From a virus, in the IMG/VR virus record IMGVR_UViG_3300017593_000069, positions 1 through 64,000 of that record: DNA of 64,000 nucleotides; one strand, 5' to 3'. Both the position numbers and the translations under genes were made by a program. Positions 34,365 through 42,385 of the stretch are shown piece after piece. How positions within the stretch are numbered: position 1 is the stretch's first letter; each line of letters begins with the position of its first letter. Below the pieces are notes generated by a model, which was not told where the DNA came from, did no database searches, and worked only from the letters and a program-made list of their open reading frames with translations.

Positions 34365-35004
34365 CCTCGAACTTCTCCTTCTCTGAGGTTTCAATTCCCC
34401 AACTAGGTACCAGAAAATACCGTGAGGGAAGTTTCAAGTTAACATCAAAATAAGTAGCCTCGTTAAATGGAAGAGGAACCTCCCTTACCCCATCCCGTGT
34501 AAACACTGTCCTTGTTAACTTCTTTTTAACCTCGTGGAACTCCCTATCAAACGTCCTGCTATTAGTCTGACATACAATTCCTCCCGGGGAATAAAACCAA
34601 ATTCCTATGGTGATATCACGCCCTTTTAATCGTTCGAGGACATAACCCCGGTGAACTTGTTTAAACGTGCGAGAGTGTCTGCCAGTATTAGCAGGTAAAG
34701 ATACTCCTTTCTTTCGCTCCTCAGCTGTAATACAGTAGAAATCAGGCGCAAGAATCGAACTGAGTTCAACAGGGGTAAACTTTACTACTCGAACTGTTGG
34801 GGGGGAATAGCTAAGCTGAATCTCCCCTCGATCAAATACACGCTCTACTAACTGTACCCCTCGAGATAGTACCTCTTGTAGAGCTTTGTTCTTTGTGCTC
34901 ACAGTCATATTCCCTTCTTTCCACAACCACGTCCCTACAAGGGTACCTTCCTTATCAACGATATAACCCAATTCAGTTTTTACTTCTTCAAACCGGCTAG
35001 CCAC
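34348..35004 (-). CDS. Hypothetical protein between portal and terminase, 218 aa
   Basis: I do not recognise the family. The protein is beta-rich with aromatic strands (GTWLWKEGNMTVS, ITIGIWFYSPGGIV, YFDVNLKLPSRYFLVPSWGI) and several basic stretches, including VHRGYVLERLKGRD. It has no signal peptide, membrane segment or clear catalytic motif. GTG 35004 follows AAGGAGG and overlaps the portal gene by 25 bases. Being locked between portal and terminase genes suggests a packaging or head function, but that is only positional. Confidence 0.55.
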   Translation of the reverse strand: MASRFEEVKTELGYIVDKEGTLVGTWLWKEGNMTVSTKNKALQEVLSRGVQLVERVFDRGEIQLSYSPPTVRVVKFTPVELSSILAPDFYCITAEERKKGVSLPANTGRHSRTFKQVHRGYVLERLKGRDITIGIWFYSPGGIVCQTNSRTFDREFHEVKKKLTRTVFTRDGVREVPLPFNEATYFDVNLKLPSRYFLVPSWGIETSEKEKFEDVKET

Positions 35005-38000
35005 TTCAAAGCCTCCTTTTTAGTCTTGAAAGAAGTCAATTTCTCATACACATCAATCATACTCATCTTACCTTCAGCTACAACCGAAACAATCTTGTCC
35101 ATAAAAACCTCTAAGTCTCTACCTTCGAGCTTCAAAGTCTTCTCAAGAACTTCGCGCACATCCTTTAGAGTTACTAGAGTCTTTTCGGGAAGAGAAGGTG
35201 CCTTACGAGGCTTCCTAATCTCTTTGGGTTTCGGCTCAGAACTAGGCATTTTCTTCTTCTCAGGCGCTTTGAAAAAGCGCTCGACAATATCTTTTATCTT
35301 CTTCCGTAAGTCTTCGCCCTCTGCAGTAGCAGCGCTCTCGAACAACGCTATCAACTCCTCAAACCCAACATCTTCTCTAATATGTGCCCACAGAAGGTTC
35401 GGAAGAAGTTGCTTTATCTGACTCCGTGTTAAACCTATACGTGAAAGGGCCTCAAAAACACGTTTCCACATAGGGTGCTTACTTATCAAAGTTTCTGGAC
35501 GTACAGCAAGGTTCTGCAAGAGCGATTCCATAAACAAGTACAACTCGGGGTCACTGAAGTACAACACCGATGGGTTACGTATATAAGTGGCAAACAACTC
35601 GGCAAAGGATTCGTCGATGCTCTGTAATGAGTACAGTCGCATCGGAAGTGCCCAGTTCCGCATCACCTCTTGTAACTTAGGATAAATAGGCTTAAAAATT
35701 TCCTCTCTAAATACGTCTCGAGACCCTAAGAAAAAGCTCCCAAGAGTTCTCTTCTCACTTGCATCAAGCATCTCGTTCATGTACCCCATGAACTTTTGAG
35801 CTTCCTTTTCAGTCAAATAAGGTAAAACTTGCTCGTAAAACGGGATCAAAACTCGTTCACGGTACACATAAGCAAACGCGTCTCTTAGTGTAGAGCGCGC
35901 GGTAAAATGACGCTCAAACACATGATGGCCTAGCTCGTGGAGGAACTGAAATGTATCCCCCGTAGTCAAGATAGAACCAACAAAGGACTTCACAAACTCA
36001 TCATAGGTCCCCTCCAAACTATAAGACGCGTCGTAGCGAGATACATCTGACAACTTAATTCCCTTCAACCCATCCCAAAAAGATGGAACTCGTAACATCG
36101 GATAACTCTTAAGGATTTCTACCAATCTATCACGGAACTCTGAGTCAACGTATTCCAGTCGAGTAAGTACTCTATCAGGAGTTAACGTGGCCCGCCAAGG
36201 GGCGGAACGGGCCTTATAAACACGGTTAAGCCAATTCTCATAAGTAGTTGGGGACCACACATGGGTTGCCAGGAGTTCTCGAAAAGCGGGCATCCCTACT
36301 ATATCCTCTCGATGAGGGCTAAAAATGGACGCCCGGAACATGTAAGTAAAAAACTCTCTGGGATCAAAGTAAGCCTTAACTGGAATATCAAACAGCTTAA
36401 GTGACAATTTCTCAAAAGGAGCGAAATCACCTTCCAACCAAGACTCTTTCAACTCTGAAGGTAAAAGCTTACTTAATTGCTCGTTCCAAAGCACTTTCCT
36501 GGCCCGCTCCATTATAGACATTATCTCAGAGACGAAAGGTGAGCTAGGATACTGAAAGTTCTGACGTAACAGGACGTTCAGGGCGACTGCATCGACAAAA
36601 GCTGAACGAATCTGCTCCTCAGTAAAAGAGGCGGGGATTTCGAGTATATTTCGTATAGCATCGTATTTAGGTTGGGTTAAAGTCTCGCGCAATCGGATTT
36701 CCTTAAATAAAGCAACGTACGAAGGCTCCCGTAAGTGAGGGTTCTTTTTGAGAGCTTCTGCGATCTTCTTATCGATATGTTCGATTACGTCAGAATAAAC
36801 AAGCGCTGCTTCCTTTAGAGGGACGTGCAAATTCCTAAACTTGATAACTTTACCGATCCACTCGTTAACACTTGCTTGCGTAATATTAGAAACAGGTTCA
36901 AGGGCACACCTACAGTTATGGCCACAACGCACACCATAACCGGGCCAAGTTTGAAGCAGTTCAAGCGTGGATGGTTTAAAAACGCGCCCTTGAAGAGCTG
37001 CACAGTCTTCGCAATTACCACTCCACATACACTTCCCATTGCGCATGATGTAAAGAGTGTGCCATTTAGGAAGAGTCACGTCGTAGACCTTCCCCTTGTA
37101 GTAAGAAAGGCGAACTTCTGCTTCACTACAGGAAATACTAGACACGTCAGCAACATCGACGGGAACACCATGGTAGAAAGAAACCTTCGCAAATTGAGTC
37201 AGCTCTCCTGCGCGAACTTTCCGAAGTCTTCCATTATCATACACAAAACACTGATGATCAGGTGTCACGAGTAGATCCGTTTGATAGCCCTCGAAATGAA
37301 TCATCTCACCATCGTACTCAAACGTCTGATAGGCAACAGGTTTAAGCCACTCAACCTGAGTCAAATCATCAGGGTTAATACTCAACAACCTCTCCGTACC
37401 ATCCAAATCCTTAAAGAACTTCCACCCCCGATCCGTCAACACTTTAGTTGCTTCATCATAACATGTAACATCATCAGATATGCCCACCCAGCGTAAGAGC
37501 ACTCCTTGTGTCTCCTCAAAAAACTTAGACACAAGTACAAGAGGGAGATTCGCAAACAAAGTGACAAACCCTGCGGCGGCAATAATCGCGCGTATAAAAT
37601 TGTCAAGATCTTTTTTAACTTGATCCCACTCACCTCTTTTTGCTTCATTGTGAATAGAATCTAAACGCTCTTTCCAACTCCGAATAGACTCTCGACGAAG
37701 TCGTCGATCGTGTTCAGCAATCTCAGCGTCAATCAGATCCTTATCGAACTCGCGTCTGTTCCAAAACTGGAGCACGCGTTCATAACCCAGCGCAATCGAC
37801 TGGGCCTCATAATTATCAATGATCCCTTCTACTCGTAGTAAGAAAGGCACATAAGAAGGTAAAGCAGGGGTATCCTGACGCAACATCACCTTCTCTTCAA
37901 AAGAAGAACGATAATCCAGAACTGCCTCTCTTAACTCCTCTTGCATCGATTTCAGCAACTTAATTCTCCTAAGAACAAACCGTGCTACCTTCTCATCGGA

Positions 38001-39248
38001 CAAAAGAGAGAGATTCCTAAGCTGTTTCACTTCTTCTATAGAAAGCGAGCGAGTAATATCTGTATCTTGTTTAGCGTCCGAGAGAGGTACCACAGGAGAT
38101 TGTTGCCCACTCTTCCCTACAGGAGTTAAACCTTGAGGCTGCATAACTGACAACTGATCGCCGCCTTTAACCGGTGGTAAGTACATAAACTGACGGGCCT
38201 CATTAGGTGAGATCAACCCTGACTTAGTCCCTTCAATAATACGTTGCAACGAGTGTGCAGGAGGAATCTTAAAACTAAAAGTAACTCCATAAGGTTTAAG
38301 AAACCGATTCAGTCGATTCTGGATCGCCCGAGCAACCACAGGGACTAAGGTAGAATACATCAAATCTTCGTTAGGTCGTGACTGAAGTAAACTACTTCCA
38401 GGAGGCACAAATCCAAAAGCGCTCCGAACTAGCCAATCTAAGCGATCCAAGAACGTAGCAACCATCTGAATGTCAAATTGTTTAACCAACTCGATCCACT
38501 CCCCTTTACCAGCGCCCCATACCACGGGGATTTTCACTTTACCTCCAGATACTAACGAGGTTAAGTCCTCTTGAAACCTATTAACAACTGCCTCGTCCAA
38601 ACTCTCCGGAAAAATAAATGTCCCGATAGGCTTCCTAGATTCAGGATCGCTTTTCACTAAGTTCTTTAACAAGCTCGTAACTTCATAAGTAAGAGACTCT
38701 AAGATAGACCCTCCAGTAGCAGTGTAAGTTTTAGGAATAAGTTGAATGTACACTAACTCATCTGGGCGAAACTTATACACCTTACCCAAGCCGACTTGTT
38801 GAATGAACCCACGAAGCCTGCCGTCTTTCTCATACACTGGAGAAAAAGTGGCTGCATCGCGTGCCGTAAATCCGGTTAACCTTCCGCCAAATGTCTTCAA
38901 AGGTACTAACACACCTTTGTTCAACACCAACAAATCCACTGTCAAAGCGATTAACACATCTCGAAAAGTCTCTCCAGTTATAGTCTCGCGCACAAAAATA
39001 AGATCGATTACTTCACTTTTCTTCAAACCAAACTTTACATCATACTCTCGCGGAAGGTCCGCAACAGAACTCGCAATATGGTCAACACACCGCCTCACAA
39101 CATTAGTCTCTTTATAGATTTGACGGAGTTGCGAGGCGGAAAGAGAAGTAACCAAACTTGCGAAAGTTCCTGCAGTGATCGAAGTCTCTCCAACTAATCG
39201 CTCCTTAACCTGTTGTTCCTTCTCCTTCTTCTCAAGTTGTCTCTCCAC
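34980..39248 (-). CDS. Portal-MuF-metallopeptidase fusion protein containing an intein
   Basis: The 1422-residue precursor joins several functions. Residues about 20-370 are an HK97-type portal (QIYKETNVVRRCVDHIAS, AIQNRLNRFLKPYGVTFSFK). Residues about 500-790 are a MuF-like minor head protein (DDVT-CEDCAALQGRVF, then VRCGHNCRCALEPV) split by an intein at 596-745. The C-terminal part has a zincin motif HELGHH (1104-1109) with a downstream DESFAELFA (1212-1220) for the third ligand. Portal-MuF fusions are known; the appended metallopeptidase is unusual. A related zincin is encoded at 43592-44590. GTG 39248 is preceded by GAGGAGG. Confidence 0.85.
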   Translation of the reverse strand: MERQLEKKEKEQQVKERLVGETSITAGTFASLVTSLSASQLRQIYKETNVVRRCVDHIASSVADLPREYDVKFGLKKSEVIDLIFVRETITGETFRDVLIALTVDLLVLNKGVLVPLKTFGGRLTGFTARDAATFSPVYEKDGRLRGFIQQVGLGKVYKFRPDELVYIQLIPKTYTATGGSILESLTYEVTSLLKNLVKSDPESRKPIGTFIFPESLDEAVVNRFQEDLTSLVSGGKVKIPVVWGAGKGEWIELVKQFDIQMVATFLDRLDWLVRSAFGFVPPGSSLLQSRPNEDLMYSTLVPVVARAIQNRLNRFLKPYGVTFSFKIPPAHSLQRIIEGTKSGLISPNEARQFMYLPPVKGGDQLSVMQPQGLTPVGKSGQQSPVVPLSDAKQDTDITRSLSIEEVKQLRNLSLLSDEKVARFVLRRIKLLKSMQEELREAVLDYRSSFEEKVMLRQDTPALPSYVPFLLRVEGIIDNYEAQSIALGYERVLQFWNRREFDKDLIDAEIAEHDRRLRRESIRSWKERLDSIHNEAKRGEWDQVKKDLDNFIRAIIAAAGFVTLFANLPLVLVSKFFEETQGVLLRWVGISDDVTCYDEATKVLTDRGWKFFKDLDGTERLLSINPDDLTQVEWLKPVAYQTFEYDGEMIHFEGYQTDLLVTPDHQCFVYDNGRLRKVRAGELTQFAKVSFYHGVPVDVADVSSISCSEAEVRLSYYKGKVYDVTLPKWHTLYIMRNGKCMWSGNCEDCAALQGRVFKPSTLELLQTWPGYGVRCGHNCRCALEPVSNITQASVNEWIGKVIKFRNLHVPLKEAALVYSDVIEHIDKKIAEALKKNPHLREPSYVALFKEIRLRETLTQPKYDAIRNILEIPASFTEEQIRSAFVDAVALNVLLRQNFQYPSSPFVSEIMSIMERARKVLWNEQLSKLLPSELKESWLEGDFAPFEKLSLKLFDIPVKAYFDPREFFTYMFRASIFSPHREDIVGMPAFRELLATHVWSPTTYENWLNRVYKARSAPWRATLTPDRVLTRLEYVDSEFRDRLVEILKSYPMLRVPSFWDGLKGIKLSDVSRYDASYSLEGTYDEFVKSFVGSILTTGDTFQFLHELGHHVFERHFTARSTLRDAFAYVYRERVLIPFYEQVLPYLTEKEAQKFMGYMNEMLDASEKRTLGSFFLGSRDVFREEIFKPIYPKLQEVMRNWALPMRLYSLQSIDESFAELFATYIRNPSVLYFSDPELYLFMESLLQNLAVRPETLISKHPMWKRVFEALSRIGLTRSQIKQLLPNLLWAHIREDVGFEELIALFESAATAEGEDLRKKIKDIVERFFKAPEKKKMPSSEPKPKEIRKPRKAPSLPEKTLVTLKDVREVLEKTLKLEGRDLEVFMDKIVSVVAEGKMSMIDVYEKLTSFKTKKEALKWLAGLKK
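37014..37463 (-). mobile_element. Mini-intein in the portal-MuF protein (150 aa)
   Basis: Residues 596-745. It begins CYDEATKVLTDRGWKFFKDL (block A, Cys1), contains LLVTPDHQCFVY (block B, T-x-x-H), and ends VTLPKWHTLYIMRNGK...WSGN followed by Cys+1 (blocks F/G). The penultimate residue is Gly, not the usual His, as in other phage inteins ending in GN. No endonuclease domain is present. The splice junction restores DDVT-CEDCA of the MuF domain. Confidence 0.88.
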
Positions 39249-39267
39249 AGTCTTCCTCCTCTACGGG

Positions 39268-39296
39268 TTGACTCGGCGTCTCCTTACCTTTATACT
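39268..39296 (+). promoter_or_regulatory. Sigma70-type promoter for the plus-strand nucleotidyltransferase gene
   Basis: TTGACT (39268-39273) and TATACT (39291-39296) are separated by 17 bases, five of six matches in each box. The start codon of the downstream gene is 31 bases past the -10 box, with AAGGAG in between. This is the clearest promoter in the window. Confidence 0.8.
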
Positions 39297-39317
39297 AGAA
39301 CCAACCAACTAGTGCAA
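39289..39317 (-). promoter_or_regulatory. Divergent candidate promoter for the head operon
   Basis: On the minus strand TTGCAC (39317-39312) and TATAAA (39294-39289) are 17 bases apart. The -35 box is weak (three of six), the -10 good (five of six). It overlaps the -10 box of the plus-strand promoter, so the two could not be used at once on one template. Confidence 0.5.
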
Positions 39318-39326
39318 GGAGTAAGT

Positions 39327-40118
39327 ATGAAAGTAACTCAGCTTTTAGGGGCCGATTTATCAAAAATCCCTACTAAAGACCTGCTTTTTAAGCACTCAAT
39401 TGTAGTAGCCCTGATTAAAAAGGCCCGAAAAAAAGGAGGGAAAGTCGGGGGTTTGACTCTATCGCAGCTTATGAAACTCGACAGCTTAATAGTCAGAGAA
39501 CTGCGTAAGAGAGGGGTAAACGCTCATAAAGTAAAAAGAAGTTTGAACAGGATGTTACCTTTCCAGATCAAAAACCCCTACGTGATCGTAACAGGATCAG
39601 TCTTCTACGGAACACCGCACGATCTCGATTTTATGGTCTTCACTCCTCTCAAGATTGAAGAAGACCCAATCGCCAGAGTGACCAAACAAGTCCTCGAAAA
39701 ATTTCTACCAACTTATGTTCACTGGTCAAACGCATACTACGGAACACCTTTCTCAACGTTCGCTCCCATCTACAATTTAGAGCTCACACCGCCGGTCTTG
39801 AGTAGGAAGTACGCGCCTATGTACCCTAAAAACTATACCAACCCAATTTCCATTGATCTTCACAAAATAGTCAACGACTTACCCGAAAAACAGACACTTA
39901 TCAAAAACTTTATACACTACGCACCTGCATATCATCTCTTCTTAATACCCAAAATACCTATTTACTACTTCGTTCCTCTTTATATTAGACTACAGAGAAT
40001 GTTCCCGGTAGAAGAGAGGCCAGAGATTAAAGCGCTAAAGGGGGGAGTACACCAAAACTGTATTCCGGTGTACGATCTAACACTGCGGAAGGTCTCTTTC
40101 AAGATCACGGAGATGTAA
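39327..40118 (+). CDS. Nucleotidyltransferase-fold protein, one of two plus-strand genes
   Basis: The 263-residue product carries VIVTGSVFYGTPHDLDFMVF, the GS...DxD signature of the nucleotidyltransferase fold, with acidic residues to bind two metals. A basic N-terminal helical region precedes it (KKARKKGGKVGGLTL, VKRSLNRMLPFQ). Relatives add nucleotides to RNA, proteins or antibiotics, or act as MNT-type toxins or antitoxins; the substrate cannot be read here. ATG 39327 has AAGGAG six bases upstream; a longer frame from 39213 would run through the promoter and is rejected. It has its own strong promoter and points against its neighbours, as early or independently controlled genes do. Confidence 0.6.
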   Translation: MKVTQLLGADLSKIPTKDLLFKHSIVVALIKKARKKGGKVGGLTLSQLMKLDSLIVRELRKRGVNAHKVKRSLNRMLPFQIKNPYVIVTGSVFYGTPHDLDFMVFTPLKIEEDPIARVTKQVLEKFLPTYVHWSNAYYGTPFSTFAPIYNLELTPPVLSRKYAPMYPKNYTNPISIDLHKIVNDLPEKQTLIKNFIHYAPAYHLFLIPKIPIYYFVPLYIRLQRMFPVEERPEIKALKGGVHQNCIPVYDLTLRKVSFKITEM

Positions 40119-40120
40119 TC

Positions 40121-40420
40121 CTATCCTTTTAAAAGATATCCTAACACGAAACTAATCGCACAAACGGAGCCACAAACTAGGATAACTTTAATGAACAAAC
40201 TCCGTAAAATACGCCAAATATCATCTACTCGGAGTTTAACTTCAGTCACACTCGACACAACAGAAGTTTGATTTTCACACAGACTTTCTGCCTTACGTTC
40301 AATCACAGTCACCCGCTCAACTAACTTCTCCGTGGCAGACGTATTCCCTCGTACTAGTTCAACCAACAATTCTTCGACTGTAGAGAGATTCCTTAAGTCC
40401 ACCGTTACTTCAAAAAGCAC
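40121..40420 (-). CDS. Membrane-anchored coiled-coil protein (99 aa)
   Basis: An N-terminal region with coiled-coil-like heptads (STVEELLVELVRG, SATEKLVERVTVIERKAESL, SVTEVKLRVDDIWRILRSL) leads to a C-terminal hydrophobic helix (LFIKVILVCGSVCAISFVLG). The protein should sit in the inner membrane with the coiled coil in the cytoplasm. It follows the response regulator gene with an 11-base overlap (GTG 40420, GAAGGTGA upstream). A signalling partner or a lysis or exclusion protein are both possible. It converges with the plus-strand nucleotidyltransferase gene. Confidence 0.5.
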   Translation of the reverse strand: MLFEVTVDLRNLSTVEELLVELVRGNTSATEKLVERVTVIERKAESLCENQTSVVSSVTEVKLRVDDIWRILRSLFIKVILVCGSVCAISFVLGYLLKG

Positions 40421-41297
40421 TCACCTTCGTAATGGCGTTGCGAAGCACAGTCTCGAGAGTAGTATTATGACGTAGCCGGAGTAATGCAAGAGCAAGAATA
40501 TCCGTAACACACTTCACGAACGTAATTTCCTCTTGAGAATAAGGAGCATCCTTATCATCATAAGTCAAGAAGAAACCCCATTGACCTATACCTTCGCCCT
40601 TGATAGGAAATGCTAAAGCCCTCTTAACATCGATGCCAAGCTCGTCGAGTCCCTGTTCGAAACAGGTAACAAATTTCCCGTTCAACAACTGATCAAACCA
40701 ACCTTTAGGTAACTTAAATCGTCGGGGCATTTTAGGTTCGCCCTCTTTAAAGTATGCAAACAAAGGGAAACTAATCATACCACCTTGTTCAAATGGGGAA
40801 ACTATCACTGTTGCGTTAAGAGCTTTACCAACTATCTCAACACATTCTTGCACTTTCTGCCCACTAACCAAACTCTTTGCAAGAACTTCAAACAGTTTCG
40901 GGAAAACGCCCATTAAATCCTGAACTCTAGACCGTAAGCGGGGGCTCACCCTCAATACCAAAGAATCCAGCATACTTTTCAACACGTCTCCATTTACAGG
41001 CTTGGGAAGAACCCCGTGAAACCCATATACGCGGGCGATTTTACGAACTCTATCCGAATCGTAACCTGTCACAAGTATCGCCCGTGCAGGGTCAAACTGG
41101 TCCACCGCTGAGAACACTTGCCCATTGAGTAGGACAACGTCAAGGATGTAGAAATCGGGATTGACTTCAGTATTTAACTTCTTAAACTCTTGAACTGAAC
41201 CGCAAGTATAACACTCACAATTGTCAAAACTACTCTCGAGGAAAGACTTAAAAAAGTCCCTTACTGGCGCCTCATCGTCCAAGATTAGGACTCTCAT
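40410..41297 (-). CDS. Response regulator with C-terminal GAF-like domain
   Basis: Residues 1-120 are a receiver domain: MRVLILDDEAP with the acidic pair, FYILDVVLLNG with phosphoacceptor Asp53, ILVTGYDSDR with the conserved Thr, and VLPKPVNG with Lys99. The rest (about 135-285) resembles a GAF domain (VEIVGKALNATVIVSPFEQG, ALAFPIKGEGIGQWGFFLTYD, ITFVKCVTDILALAL). There is no DNA-binding or enzyme output domain. ATG 41297 has AGGAGG eight bases upstream. An orphan H-box-like protein is encoded at 48368-48628, in the same strand and region. A phage-borne receiver-GAF protein suggests interference with, or sensing of, host signalling. Confidence 0.75.
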   Translation of the reverse strand: MRVLILDDEAPVRDFFKSFLESSFDNCECYTCGSVQEFKKLNTEVNPDFYILDVVLLNGQVFSAVDQFDPARAILVTGYDSDRVRKIARVYGFHGVLPKPVNGDVLKSMLDSLVLRVSPRLRSRVQDLMGVFPKLFEVLAKSLVSGQKVQECVEIVGKALNATVIVSPFEQGGMISFPLFAYFKEGEPKMPRRFKLPKGWFDQLLNGKFVTCFEQGLDELGIDVKRALAFPIKGEGIGQWGFFLTYDDKDAPYSQEEITFVKCVTDILALALLRLRHNTTLETVLRNAITKVSAF

Positions 41298-41308
41298 ACT
41301 CTTTCCTC

Positions 41309-42385
41309 CTACCACAAAGAACGAGGTAACGAAGTGATTTTCTTCTTATTCCTGAAGCACACATCGATCAACGTTCTCAAATCATCCTCAAGCTCAATTG
41401 TATCACTTAAGAAACAATCACTCAAGAGTTCCCTTTCAATGTGGACAAACTGTGGCCAAGTAAACTCAAATGTTTTAGTACGAAAGAACCCAATTCGTAG
41501 TCTATACCCAAAATCCTCCGCAAAAACATGTTTTATCTTATAAATCAAATCCTGAAAGCTGACCAGCCGATCGAACAAATGAACAATGGGTTTGTCCACC
41601 TTCTTAGTCAACAAGTAAGTAAAACTCTCAACAAATTGATTCAACGAGATAATAGTATAGTAACCCTCCTGAGGCACATTTACGATCCCTTGACGGACGC
41701 CTCGGGCGCAATAGTAGTTAATGACGGTACTATGAAACTTGTCAACGTGCAATCGATGAAGTGGTTCCTCACTTGGATACACACCATACACAGAACCTAC
41801 ACGGAGATCGACTAACTTGAGTTTTAAGTGGTTACGAGCATATGTTAAGAAAATTTGAACAAAGGCTTCAGTACACTGATTAAGAGAGTCCCCTTTCAAT
41901 GGAAAAGGTAAAAAATCCTCAAGCTCATTGTGGTGAATCAATAACGGACCTTCTGGAACCGGTAGTTGTGAGGGATAATAGGAGTTTAGATCGGTTACCA
42001 CAAATAAAGGAACGTTACGTAAAGCGGACGAAGCTAGTGTATTTACAACCGAAATGGTGTTGTAAAGGTTAGTAACACAAAGCAATTGGTCTCGCTGCTG
42101 AAAAAGGGCTGGGCTGTATAACCGGGATAAGTCGACAATCAAATCAGGCTCAAACTTCTCCAATCGGTCACGTAAGGCAGCGGAATCTGTAACATCTAAC
42201 TCAACAGTCTGTAAATCTTTTAAGGACTCAAAAGAGTGACGAATAATCGAATAAGAGGAGGTCGCCTCTACTAAAGACTCCCGCTTTAAATTGTCAACGC
42301 CTAGTACAGAGTGCCCTTCTCTAAGCAAATGATGTGAAAGTGCAAAACCTAAGTAGCCGTCTGCCCCTAGAATTGCGATTCTCAC
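41309..42385 (-). CDS. NAD-dependent epimerase, UDP-sulfoquinovose synthase-like
   Basis: This extended SDR of 358 residues begins RIAILGADGYLGFALSHHLL, a Rossmann NAD site (GxxGYxG), followed by VLGVDNLKRESLVEA, typical of the SQD1 branch. Middle segments VTDLNSYYP and VDLRVGSVYGVYPSEEP follow the same family, and the region EPLHRLHVDKFHSTVINYYC recalls the conserved end of sulfoquinovose synthases. The canonical YxxxK is not clear, so catalysis is uncertain. It overlaps the glycosyltransferase gene upstream by four bases, which suggests sugar-nucleotide modification and transfer in one pathway. Confidence 0.6.
   Translation of the reverse strand: MRIAILGADGYLGFALSHHLLREGHSVLGVDNLKRESLVEATSSYSIIRHSFESLKDLQTVELDVTDSAALRDRLEKFEPDLIVDLSRLYSPALFQQRDQLLCVTNLYNTISVVNTLASSALRNVPLFVVTDLNSYYPSQLPVPEGPLLIHHNELEDFLPFPLKGDSLNQCTEAFVQIFLTYARNHLKLKLVDLRVGSVYGVYPSEEPLHRLHVDKFHSTVINYYCARGVRQGIVNVPQEGYYTIISLNQFVESFTYLLTKKVDKPIVHLFDRLVSFQDLIYKIKHVFAEDFGYRLRIGFFRTKTFEFTWPQFVHIERELLSDCFLSDTIELEDDLRTLIDVCFRNKKKITSLPRSLW

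Noticed and set aside
34722-34735. A 14-base match (AGCTGTAATACAGT) to the inverted repeat at 944-957, suggesting a repeated operator.
   Set aside because: This copy lies in the middle of coding sequence and only two copies were noticed; it is likely chance. A genome-wide motif search would be needed.
36825-37274. Plus-strand open frame of 149 codons opposite the portal intein.
   Set aside because: No ribosome binding site, low-complexity shadow of strongly coding minus-strand sequence; composition typical of antisense frames.
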